Positions 46,501-55,614 of a DNA stretch of 64,000 nucleotides are shown here, piece by piece. The position numbers and the translations under genes are program-made. Under the pieces are notes generated by a model. It worked only from the letters and a program-made list of their open reading frames with translations, made no database searches and was not told where the DNA came from. Every line of letters starts with the position of its first letter. The stretch's first letter is position 1. This DNA is from Ananas comosus (Eukaryota; Streptophyta; Magnoliopsida; Poales; Bromeliaceae): positions 7,370,806-7,434,805 of the forward strand of contig NC_033625.1 of NCBI RefSeq assembly GCF_001540865.1, written 5' to 3'.

Positions 46501-49500
46501 GGCGACACAATATCGCCGCTAATTATCTAACTTTTAGTTTTCGCCCTGGGTCCGACGGGGTTTTAGCGGCGACGGTATGTCGCCACTGATTATCTAACTT
46601 TTCGCGGCGACGGTATGTCGCCACTAATTATCTAACTTTTAGCGGCGACACATTGTCACTACCAAATAGTTTTACCGACAGGGTTTTAGACGGCGGCATG
46701 CGGCGACAGATTGTCGCCGCCAAAACGTTTTCTGTGGCGACAATATTGGGTATGGTGGCGACATTTGTCGCCACTAAATCTTGTACCTGTAGTAGTGGAA
46801 TGCACCACCCACCTCGAGTTGTCGCGTGGGTGTAGAATATGGCGACTCCCGAACTTTATGAAAGCCGATACCGCGACCTACAACCAAAATAGTGCCACTT
46901 TAGGCCCTTTTGTACATGAACCATACTTAAACATTTTCGTAATATCGAACGGAGTTGTCCAACGTGTCGAGGATACCCCCAATTAGGTGTCTATAAGGTC
47001 AATTTGCCTTATAAACACTCGGAGGCAAAAGCCCCAAATTTGGTGTCCTAACTAAACCTATTGCTAAACCCTAGGTTTTGATCTCTAAAACAAGCAAAAG
47101 AGAGCTTGTTTAATCTCTAGAAGCTCATTTAAAACCATCCCAACCATCTCTAAGGCTTAAAATGCAAACCCTAGGAATGCCCCATTAGAGCACCATGAAG
47201 CAAACTAGGGTTTCATAGTGTTCATGGCTCTAACATGCTTCTAAAGCCTCTAAAGAGACCAAAACTTCAAAACTTAAGGTTAAAATCCAAACCCTAGAGC
47301 TCTATATGCTAAAAACTTACCTTGGCCCAAGTTCTAGCAAGCTCTTTCTTGTTGGAGAGCTCCTAGACCCACCAAATCCATCAAAAATTCCTCCTCAAGC
47401 TTCTACTTCTTCTTCTTCTTCAAGCCCTAGATGAGTTCTAGAGAGAGAGATGAGAGGAAATGAGAGAAGTGGTGTTTGGGGTGTTTGCTGTGAAAAGGGG
47501 AGAGGGACTGGGCGATATAAGGTGTTGTGACAATTGCATCTAAGCCCCCGCACTTTATCTCCAGTGCACTGCTCAAACTGGCATTTTTCGCAGTGAGGGA
47601 CCGGTCTCCCCGACATGGGACCCGTCCCCGAGAGCTCCTCCTGCGGATAGCGCAGGCTACGCGTAATGCAACCGGTCTCCCTCGATGGGACCGGTCTCTC
47701 CTCGCAGGGACCGGTTCCCGAGAGCTGATTTTCCAAGACTTAGTCGATTTTCTCGACCATCTCGCTGCCTACGCGTTCGGGGACCAGTCTCTCCCACCAG
47801 GGACCGGTCCCCGAGAGCACAAAACCTGTAGTTTGCAGATTTTGATTTCCAAAGCTCTCGAAGGTCCCCAGAAATGCACTTTTGTATTATTCGACGCCTT
47901 CGGCCTCTCCGAAGTGTACCAATCTCGCACTTTGGTTAATTTGACCAAGGTTCGAATTTAATTACCGATGTCTCGGTATGTTACATTCTCCACCCCTTAA
48001 ATTTAGTTTCGTCCGCGAAACTTACTTAATTGAGACTTAAACTCATACCTCAATTCAGCTGGTTAAAGAGGTGAGGGTAATGCTCCCGCATTGCGCTCTC
48101 GAGCTCCCAAGTAGCTTCCCGATCATCGTGATTGCACCAATGAATCTTAACATACGGAATCTCGCGATTTCGTAGTTTCGTTACTTCTCGATCGATGATA
48201 TATGCCGGGAACTCCTCATAGGTCATGTCCTCTTGGATCTCGGACGGTTCAAACGGCAGAATATGCTCGGGGTCATGAACGTACTTGCGGAGATTCGATA
48301 CGTGAAATACATCATGCACTCCAGCAAGCCTCGGTGGTAAGGCTATCTTGTACGCCACCGCACCGACCCACTCCAATATCTCAAACGGTCCAAGGTACCG
48401 GGGACTTAGCTTCCCCCGGAGCCCAAACCGTCTAATTCCTCGCATCGGCGACACTTTTAGAAAGACGTGGTCGCCAATTGCGAACTCTATGTCTTTTTTC
48501 CATTTGTCGGCATAGCTCTTTTGCCGAGATTGCGCCGTAGTGAGTCTTTGGCGGGTAGGGGTGGAAACGAGCCGAGCTCGAGCGAGCTTATGTCAGCTCA
48601 AATTCGGCTTGAAATTAATTTCGAGCCTAAATCTAGGCTCAAGCTCGGCTTGAAATTAATTCGAGCCGAGCTCGAGCGAGCCTAATTTCGAGTCGAGCCG
48701 AGCTCGAGCTCTAAACGAGCCGATTGAAATTCTCGACATTATATAATCAATAGTTTAATTTTTATAGAANTAGTAACATTTTCTTTTTAACCTCCTTTTC
48801 TTCTTCTTCTTCTTCGTCTTTTTGTTTAAGATGAATTTGCAAACTGATCAACAATAATGTAGAGTAGAGAAGTTCATCAATAGAGGCATTTTATCATGTA
48901 GAATTTGATTTTTGAAAAAGGAAAAAAGTATGTAGCCAATTGAGGCCTTAGGGATCTGTTTCCAAATGACTGGAGGGCTGTCCATACATTGTACCTTATA
49001 ATCTTTTTCTCAGCAACCGGCCATCAATGTGCTCAAAGAAATCCAAGCCTTTCTTGCGGCAAACCCTTCAGAGGTCATCACCATCTTCATTGAAGACTAC
49101 ACAGCACCGGGCGGCCTCACAAGAGTATTCAATGCTTCTGGCCTCATGACATACTGGTTCCCGGTGTCCCAGATGCCCAAGAACGGTGGAGACTGGCCTT
49201 TGCTCAGCGATATGATCAGCAAGAACCAGCGATTGTTGGTCTTCACGTCTAAGTCCAAGAAGGAGGCTGCAGAGGGGATTGCCTATGAATGGAATTATGT
49301 AGTTGAGAATCAGTGTAAGTAGGGACTTGTAAAACCAGTCATGATTTGTGCACAAAAGTCCATGTTTGCATAAGTTCTGAATCAGCAGTAGCTAGACACT
49401 TGGCAAACAAGAAGTCCGGACTTCTGGCTGTGTCGAGAATGCAAACAAGAAGTCCGGAGCCTGAAAGCAGAGCGCAGCCTCAAGTTCTAGCTATAGCAGA

Positions 49501-51479
49501 AAGTTGTTGGGTGGAGCTTCTCTTTCTAGATACAGCCTTTTGGCTGGTTGATGTAATTAAAGAAGTTGGTAGTGCTTCTTTTAGCAACTTTATTCAAATA
49601 ACACTTCTTCAGAAGTTCCTGTTGGGCCCAAGTAGTCCTAAAGTGTTTAATATTTTGCATCTACTTTTCTGAAAGTGCTGAATGATTTGCAGATGGTGAC
49701 GAGGGAATGGTGGCGGGCTCGTGTCCAAACCGAGCGGAGTCGTCCCCAATGAACACAACATCTAAGTCACTCGTTCTAATGAATTACTTCCGGACAGATC
49801 CAAACTTGACTGAGGCTTGCTCGGATAATTCCGCGCCGCTACTCAGCATGCTTACAACATGTCATGATCTTTCCGCCAATCGCTGGGCTAATTTCATTGC
49901 GGTCGATTTCTATATGGTACAACAGCATTAGGATTTTGTTCATGCGATTAAATTAAATGTTTTAAGTTGAACGTATCAGTTCTTGTTTTTATTTTCCTTG
50001 ACTAAGATCTGTGACTGTATGACAGAGGAGTGATGGAGGGGGAGCACCACTAGCAACAGATGTGGCGAATGGGCATCTGGTTTGTGGGTGTGACAATATT
50101 GCCTACTGCAAGGTTAGTGCTTATTGTTTCTACGACATTGATTTGCATTGGTATCATGAATACTTATAATAGGCTATGCTAGAATTCAAGAACGAGAATA
50201 AGTTCTCTGCGAAGAAATTGTGTGTGTTAAGCAAAAGCTTGCACAATTCAATTCAACTCAGCCTCAATCTTGGTAAATTGGGCCTGCTATATACCTCAAT
50301 TCTTAGAAAAACACAGTAGAATGTAATATATGAATCCTATTTTGCTACTTCGCGTAAGTTTGAGCTATACGTCAATTCTTAAAAGAAACCAAGCAGGGTC
50401 TGACATATATCTCAGTCTTCCAAAAATGTAATATATGAACCCTGTTTTGCCACTCCATCTTATTTTTAGCTATCTCTGATTCTAGCTTGGTCTTATTGTG
50501 GCTAAATGCCTAAATCTTTGCTTATTGCCTTATTCATGTTGTCCCTGGCATTCTTCTACTCCTTTGCACATCACTTTTTTTTTTTGGTGACAGTTTCAGA
50601 ACTCAGACTTCTTTTCATTCACTTTAATGGTTTATCCTAGTTTAGATCAATCCTCATCTTAGATGACCCTATATTATCTATTGAAGCAGCACTTAGATTA
50701 GAGTTGATTTTCGTCTTTGTTTCTTATTATAGCATCTCAAGTTACTACCACTTATCCATCTCGACATTCTTCTCTGTGGAGTCTCGTTCCCTGATGAGTT
50801 TATGTCTGTAGTCTATGCGTTATATGGTTAAATCTATGGACAAAGTATGCAAACAATTAAAAACTGTATTCAGCTTTAATCCTAAACTTGTTTATGGTGG
50901 ATTAGTGGGAACGGTTTGAATGCTTTTCGCTGTAGCGTCATGATTAATCTTTTCATCTGTGTCTTTAGCACATCCCTAGTTTCAGTAATCCCTTTTCTTA
51001 TGGTTGTTGAGGCAATTCCTGAGGTGTTTCCTATCCGATAGTTAGTTTAGTTAAACATTGTATCCGAGCCTGTTCTAAGCCTCTACAGGTTTACGAGATT
51101 ATAACTTCATTGGTTTGGTTCCTCATTACAGGAAAATATCAATGGGTTAACTTTTCACTAAATAGTCCTTCGCTTCTTCGTCTTTTCTTTCTGTTCTTTT
51201 TTTCCGAACTGGATCTTTGTATTTTCTTATTAAATTGATCTTTTAGTTAAAATAGCATGCTAATACCATACAAACTTACTCCCACAGGCTAATGCTACCT
51301 TCGGCACCTGCGACGTGCCGCCATCTCCTCCCCCGTCCAAAGCACGACCAGGCTCGAAAGCACCCTCGGCAAGTTCGACGAACTCGAATACGTCTGCTGC
51401 TTCGTCGCCTTTTATACCCTATCGATGGTGTTGGATGTTTGAGATAGCATCATTAGCCTTGGTTCTTCTTCTGTTGTGA
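40092..51479 (+). CDS. PI-PLC X domain-containing protein, 8 exons
   Basis: Exons: 40092-40166, 40259-40372, 40471-40608, 43720-43818, 49014-49314, 49693-49916, 50026-50112, 51288-51479; 409 residues, all GT-AG with matching phases. Signal peptide ([20 protein letters not shown]), Cys-rich segment ([19 protein letters not shown]), then a PLC X-like TIM barrel with the first histidine in [10 protein letters not shown] and the second in WLCHSFGG. Further marks are [53 protein letters not shown] and [17 protein letters not shown] Ser/Ala-rich stretch and a C-terminal hydrophobic tail ([13 protein letters not shown]) suggest a GPI anchor. It resembles Arabidopsis At5g67130 (about 426 residues). 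These proteins lack the Y, EF-hand and C2 domains of plant PLCs, so activity on phosphoinositides is uncertain. Introns 3 (3.1 kb) and 4 (5.2 kb) host transposons. Confidence 0.92.
40211..40241 (+). repeat. Short telomere-like tract in intron 1
   Basis: Five CTAACCC-type units, the plant telomere repeat in C-strand form, within the 92-bp first intron. Such telo-boxes are common near plant promoters and first introns. Confidence 0.85.
41761..41917 (+). repeat. 81-bp tandem duplication in intron 3
   Basis: GGTGGCAATACGCACGGTAT ... TTGCCTTAGCAA at 41761 and again at 41842, nearly identical. No function seen. Confidence 0.9.
42841..43524. mobile_element. Diverged foldback element in intron 3
   Basis: Core 42885-43460 shares order and wording with the foldback family at 23692 (TTTTCGATGATGGAGCTT, TCGACGATC, TTCTAGAAGTTT) but has other tips (TACTCTTATGAGTATAGAG, CTATCCTCTTAAGAGGATAG). 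It is enclosed by (TA)n-(GA)n on the left and the inverse (CT)n-(TA)n on the right, so the microsatellites are themselves inverted repeats. Confidence 0.65.
44156..44227 (+). repeat. 41-bp tandem duplication in intron 4
   Basis: TGTTCAGTTTACTTGTCAGG and flank at 44156 and 44197, 48 bp right of the single N at 44108. Confidence 0.8.
46435..46799 (-). mobile_element. CACTA transposon end in intron 4
   Basis: Ends ...CCACTAAATCTTGTACCTGTAGTAGTG; the inverse reads CACTACTACAGG, a CACTA terminus. Subterminal motifs GGCGACA...TGTCGCC and TTATCTAACTTTT repeat four times. Related to but not identical with the end at 33053. The left part fades into AT-rich intron sequence, so it is a fragment. Confidence 0.75.
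46800..47985 (-). repeat. Del/Tekay-like gypsy LTR, truncated
   Basis: On the minus strand it starts TGTAACATACCGAGACATCGG at 47985, right after a purine tract, and is cut at 46799 by the CACTA end, so the LTR 3' end is lost. It carries an ACCGGT palindrome array (47590-47815). Confidence 0.8.
47595..47815. repeat. ACCGGT palindrome-pair array in gypsy LTR
   Basis: GGGACCGGTCTCCC, GGGACCCGTCCCCGA, AACCGGTCTCCC, GGGACCGGTCTCTC, GGGACCGGTTCCCGA, GGGACCAGTCTCTC and GGGACCGGTCCCCGA in 221 bp. The linkers contain CTGCGGATAGCGCAG and CTACGCGT. The same array type as in the unrelated copia LTR at 29533. Confidence 0.88.
47986..48001 (-). other. Polypurine tract of Del-like element
   Basis: Minus strand TTTAAGGGGTGGAGAA directly before TGTAACATACC, the standard place and form for this lineage. 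Confidence 0.85.
48050..48557 (-). pseudogene. Del/Tekay pol C-terminus (integrase end, chromodomain-like)
   Basis: Minus strand from 48557: [20 protein letters not shown] and [18 protein letters not shown], then [40 protein letters not shown] and a chromodomain-like end, [20 protein letters not shown], with stop at 48050-48052. The frame is clean for at least 160 codons. It is cut at 48557 by the hAT-like fragment; the rest of the element is absent. Confidence 0.9.
48558..48769 (+). mobile_element. hAT-like non-autonomous element, left part
   Basis: Starts TAGGGGTGGAAACGAGCCGA, a common plant hAT-like terminus, with repeated GAGCCGAGCTCGAGCGAGC motifs in both orientations. It breaks off at the N (48770), so the right end and target duplication cannot be checked. 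Confidence 0.65.
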
Positions 51480-51691
51480 GGTACATTCATTTGCTATTAC
51501 TAGTATTGAGTTGCTTCATGTTGTTGTAATAGTTTTTGAAACATAATTTTTTATTGTGACTACAACTGATGCCTTTAATTATCTTTAATACATTGAATAA
51601 CAGGTGTTTTCAGTTTTCTTTTTATTATATATATATTTTTCTATTTTTGGAATGTTTTGATTCGAATATGCAAGAATAAAGCGATCAATGG
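51480..51691 (+). other. 3' UTR region of PI-PLC X gene
   Basis: T-rich sequence after the TGA at 51477-51479 with AATAAA-like signals (AATACATTGAATAACA, AAGAATAAAGCG at about 51672). No coding feature. Confidence 0.55.
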
Positions 51692-51701
51692 TACTTATCT
51701 T

Positions 51702-52781
51702 CAAGATTTAAAGTGTCGTGGCACGGGGGCGTGCCGTTATGTCCCTGGCACGGTACGGCACAGGTACGATTGCGCGCCGATACGTGCCACGCTTGCATGC
51801 TGATAGATACGCATAATCTTCTACTGGCACGCTTTGGCACGGATTTATTTCAGTTTTTTTGGTTCCAATAAACTCTTATATTGTTATTTTGAAATATTTA
51901 AATAAATAATTATGAATATTTACTATGTATATCTTATTATACTCATCAATTAATATGCATGTAAGCTTTTTGTAAGTAAAATACAACTATACCTAATATA
52001 GAATAAAAATCAAAATATAATAATAAAATTCACAAGTACAATAATTATTTAAATTTACATCTTTATATAGAGATGACTGCTTAATTCGACATAGATCGTC
52101 GCGCTTAATCATATGGCATATTGTCATCTGCAGATATAATATTTATTTGATAATGTTGATATAAGTATTGCTGGTATTGTGAGAAAGTCATATATTCTCG
52201 ATATTACATTCATATTTTTTGTTCTTTTATTCTTTTTAAAAATATCTGATCAAAATTTGTTTAGGAGATCGATTTTTGTTCCCTTAATTCACTGAAAATT
52301 TCGCGGTGCGATAAATTTTAACAAAATATTTTGCGAAGAAAAATGGATGTCTGTGGTGGAAGCGGAGGGCTTCGCCCTCCGTGGTATGGATCAGATATGT
52401 CAATTAAAAATTTGCTCTTATATTGATAAATAAGAAGTAAAAAAAAAAGGTATCCGCCAAAAAGCAAAAAAAAAAAAAAGTTGAAAAAAAGACAACAAAG
52501 TGAAAAAAAAAAAAATAATATAGGTGGCCCGGGGAGGGCTTGATACGCCAGAGATAAAAGAAAAAAAAAGCAAAAAAAAAAAAAGCCAAAAAAAAAAAGA
52601 CGGCATGCACGATACGTGCCAGCTTTGTCTCAAGCGGGTTACGTCCCGCTTTGTCTCAAGCGGCACGGCACATACAGAAGGGGGGGGGGGGGCGTGCGAG
52701 ACCCCCCTGTACCGTCCCCCTTTTTGAGAGCACGATACGGCACGCCCTCGTGCCGTACGGCACGGGCGGCACTTTAATCCT
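51702..52781. mobile_element. Mutator-like element with GTGCCGTACGGCAC motifs
   Basis: Flanked by the 10-bp direct repeat TACTTATCTT (51692-51701, 52782-52791). Ends CAAGATTTAAAGTGTCG and, inverted, AAGGATTAAAGTGCCG, followed on both sides by repeated GTGCCGT/ACGGCAC palindromes. The interior is AT-rich with A tracts, a G run at 52681-52692 and no transposase. Target size fits a Mutator-like non-autonomous element. Confidence 0.75.
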
Positions 52782-53077
52782 TACTTATCTTGTTTGTTTC
52801 TATTTATTGAATAATCAACATAATTTGAAGTAGTCCCTGATATTTATTTATGGCCAATTTGCATAAAAAATCCACTTATTTTGGGGTTTTGCAAAACCGG
52901 GCCACCTTTTTCCTTTTTGCAGATTCGGTCCGCTTTTTCCGCCGCCTGACCAAAATGCCCCTCCTATACAATAGCCTCCCGCGTATTTCTTGACATACGT
53001 ATACTACCCTGCCGTACGTTCTGGCGCGCATTAAATGACCCGTTCAATCTCAGTCATTTCTCGGAACCCGGACAACA

Positions 53078-53177
53078 NNNNNNNNNNNNNNNNNNNNNNN
53101 NNNNNNNNNNNNNNNNNNNNNNNNNNNNNNNNNNNNNNNNNNNNNNNNNNNNNNNNNNNNNNNNNNNNNNNNNNNNN
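53078..53177. other. Assembly gap (100 N)
   Basis: Exactly 100 Ns, a gap of unknown size by convention, next to a (TA)n tract (53178-53221). Confidence 0.98.
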
Positions 53178-53221
<44 letters not shown>

Positions 53222-53226
<5 letters not shown>

Positions 53227-53584
53227 CACATGGTCAGCAAAGTATTTCAACTATCTTAGGCCAACTGTGTAAAACATGAAACCACCTTTTGTCAGCCAAG
53301 ACAAAAGTTTGCTATCGCTTGGTCATCCTGTGGAATTCTTAGAAGTTCAATTCTCAACCAAGGCCCAAGATTTATACTCGGTCGAAAGATGTAGGCTTAC
53401 TTTCTCAATTTTCCCACAAGAACAACAAGATATGCTATGTTCAAAGTTGCACGTTTTAAGGTGATACAACAAGTGCAGAAATACATTTGAAAGTGCAGAG
53501 TGTAGTACCACTTACTCAAATCGAGCTAACTTTTGATAAAAGTCAAGGTCTTCCGACAACAAGCAACATGGTGCACTATCTATA

Positions 53585-53618
<34 letters not shown>

Positions 53619-54471
53619 TGCCCTGTAACATAGGAGACAAGTAATAGCTGAACCGGGCCTGAGCATTTATGATAAAACAGAGGAAGGATGAAGATCAAAA
53701 TAGATATAGTGATAGTAATTCTGCAACTTGAAGAAGCACGGTTCACCATATAGGTTTAGCGTGCATTTCGTGAGCCCTATCATGGGTAATGACTTAAATT
53801 CTAAAGTTCAATGAGGAATAAGCCATAAGAGCATAGCAGTTGTCACATTCTAAGACTGCTCGAATAAGGCCATGGTAAAGAATTTCGTAAAGGTGATAAT
53901 TGCCATAAAACCTCAACCGAGAACCAACCCAGTATGCAACTACTTCAGGTACCGGGCTCAAGCTTATAAAATTTAATTCTCTTTTTTCTTATACTTTTCA
54001 TTTAGATTTTAAACTCAGGCAAAGTATAATTAAACTATCATACAGGCAACTGATGTCCAATTCTCCATATTGAACCATAAATTTGAGAAGGAAATTGAAG
54101 GTAGCATGAAAGAATCAAGACCAGGAAGTGTACATGAAGCACCTATTCCAGTAATGGATAGCTATAGTTCCTTTTTTTTTTTTTGAGAAATGGATAGCTT
54201 GCTACCGCTTCATTCATCTGGAAGATGAACAAAGCTACAAAGTGAGGCAACCAGGCCTCATCGAAGCGAGTACCAATCTCATAAAAGCCCCGCAAACCTC
54301 ATTCACAGTTTGTTTCACTCCAGATCATGCAAAATTAAAGAAAAACAATCCAATTAAATGCTAAACTATAAATCATTCCAGCCAAACGAAAGCAAATATT
54401 ACTATCCAAGTCAATCCTCAGCGTGCAGCAAAAATCACATCAAGGGAGGAGCACAAATTTACCTTAATCCT
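53222..54471. other. Downstream region of U11/U12-31K, no gene seen
   Basis: Contains an A run (53587-53615) and, at 54172-54220, a T run followed by GAGAAATGGATAGCTTGCTACCGCTTC resembling 27240, possibly a short retroposon end on the minus strand. Otherwise UTR-like sequence of the minus-strand gene. Confidence 0.5.
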
Positions 54472-55254
54472 CTAATCGTCCTCGCCGCTTTCGTCGCTGA
54501 AGTAGCTAACTCGCTTCTCCTTCTTCGTCTTCTTCCCCAACCCCTGATCATCCCCAAACTCCTCCCTCCCCCTCGCCCTCTCATCCGCTCCCCTCGTGTC
54601 CACCACCGACGCCCAATTGTCGTCCTCGAAGCCCTCCTCCCCCTCCCCGCCCTCCGACGACGCCCCATCCTCTCCTCCTTCGCCTTCGCCGCCGCCGCCG
54701 CCGCCGCGCCCGTGAGACCCCCTCCGCCCCCGCTTGGGCGCGGGGCGCTCCCTGGCGCCGAGCTGGTTGCGGGGGCACTCGTAGGAGAGGTGGCCCCCCT
54801 CGCCGCACTCGTAGCAGCGGGACTTGTCGCGGTAGACGCGGCGGCGGATGAACTCGGCGGCGCGGCCGTTGTCGGAGGCGATGGAGGCGGAGAGGGTGCG
54901 GCCGTTGAGGACCTTGCCGTGCATGGCGGCGGCGGCTGCGGCGGCGTCGCGGCGGGAGACGAAGAGGACGAAGGCGACCCCGCGGCTGCGGCGCGAGGCG
55001 CGGTCCTTGAGGACGGTGACGCGGGCGACCTTGCCGAAGGTGGAGAAGATGGTGTGGAGGTCGGAGTTGGTGAGACTGTAGTCGAGGTTCGACACGTACA
55101 CCGTCGACTTCGACGGGGCGAGCCCCCCCGATCCCCCCTTCGATCTCGACGACGCGGCGGCGGAGGACGAGGAGGAAGGGGTCGGGTAGCGGTAGACGAA
55201 GTCGTCTTCTTCCTCGTCATCGTCGTCGTCGATTCCCCTTCCCCGGTGAGCCAT
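54472..55254 (-). CDS. U11/U12-31K: U11/U12 snRNP 31 kDa protein
   Basis: A single-exon frame of 260 residues, close to the usual length. An acidic start ([19 protein letters not shown]) is followed by a Ser stretch, then an RRM (about residues 50-125) with RNP2 (VYVSNL) and RNP1-like (SRGVAFVLF). A CCHC knuckle is at about 147-160 ([14 protein letters not shown]). A Gly/Glu-rich tail ends in a basic patch and SDESGEDD. The protein is part of the U11/U12 di-snRNP of the minor spliceosome and helps recognise U12-type introns in the nucleus. The order RRM, then knuckle with NQLG and RERP after it, sets it apart from other RRM-CCHC proteins. The gene is GC-rich compared with its AT-rich surroundings, with Ala codon runs. 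It lies head to head with the gene at 55515. Confidence 0.93.
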   Translation of the reverse strand: MAHRGRGIDDDDDEEEDDFVYRYPTPSSSSSAAASSRSKGGSGGLAPSKSTVYVSNLDYSLTNSDLHTIFSTFGKVARVTVLKDRASRRSRGVAFVLFVSRRDAAAAAAAMHGKVLNGRTLSASIASDNGRAAEFIRRRVYRDKSRCYECGEGGHLSYECPRNQLGARERPAPKRGRRGSHGRGGGGGGEGEGGEDGASSEGGEGEEGFEDDNWASVVDTRGADERARGREEFGDDQGLGKKTKKEKRVSYFSDESGEDD

Positions 55255-55514
55255 TGTGTCCCTTCGCTCTCTCCGCCCTTCGTTGTCGACTTTATCGATT
55301 GAGTGGCCCGGAGCATTAGCCCAAGCGTGAACAAGTAGGCCGGGCCTGGGTCGAGCCAGACTGGATTGGGCCCATGGGCCAGATGAATCCAGGTCTATAA
55401 TCTACTGTAAATACAGGCCCGACCCACCCTCACTCAAATTCCCTACTCTGTCCATTGTCTTCTTCCATCCGCCTCGAAGCAGGGTTCATTGTCCGAAGCG
55501 GAACCCTAAATCAA
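55255..55514. promoter_or_regulatory. Shared 260-bp divergent promoter region
   Basis: Lies between the start codons of U11/U12-31K (minus) and the METTL21-like gene (plus). It holds both leaders and the only available promoter space: GGGCCCATGGGCC at 55367-55379 (overlapping TCP/site II type motifs), TGGGCC and AGGCCCGA. No good TATA box was seen, as is common for housekeeping promoters. Confidence 0.65.
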
Positions 55515-55546
55515 ATGGACGATGATAGGTGATCTCTTCTTCCTAA

Positions 55547-55614
<68 letters not shown>

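Noticed and set aside
53031..53259. ORFs spanning the 100-N gap
   Set aside because: Artefacts of the gap and of a (TA)n tract.
54358..55302. Long plus-strand ORF of 314 codons and a minus-strand ORF of 291 codons
   Set aside because: GC-rich shadows of U11/U12-31K in other frames; only the 260-codon frame gives an RRM and a CCHC knuckle.
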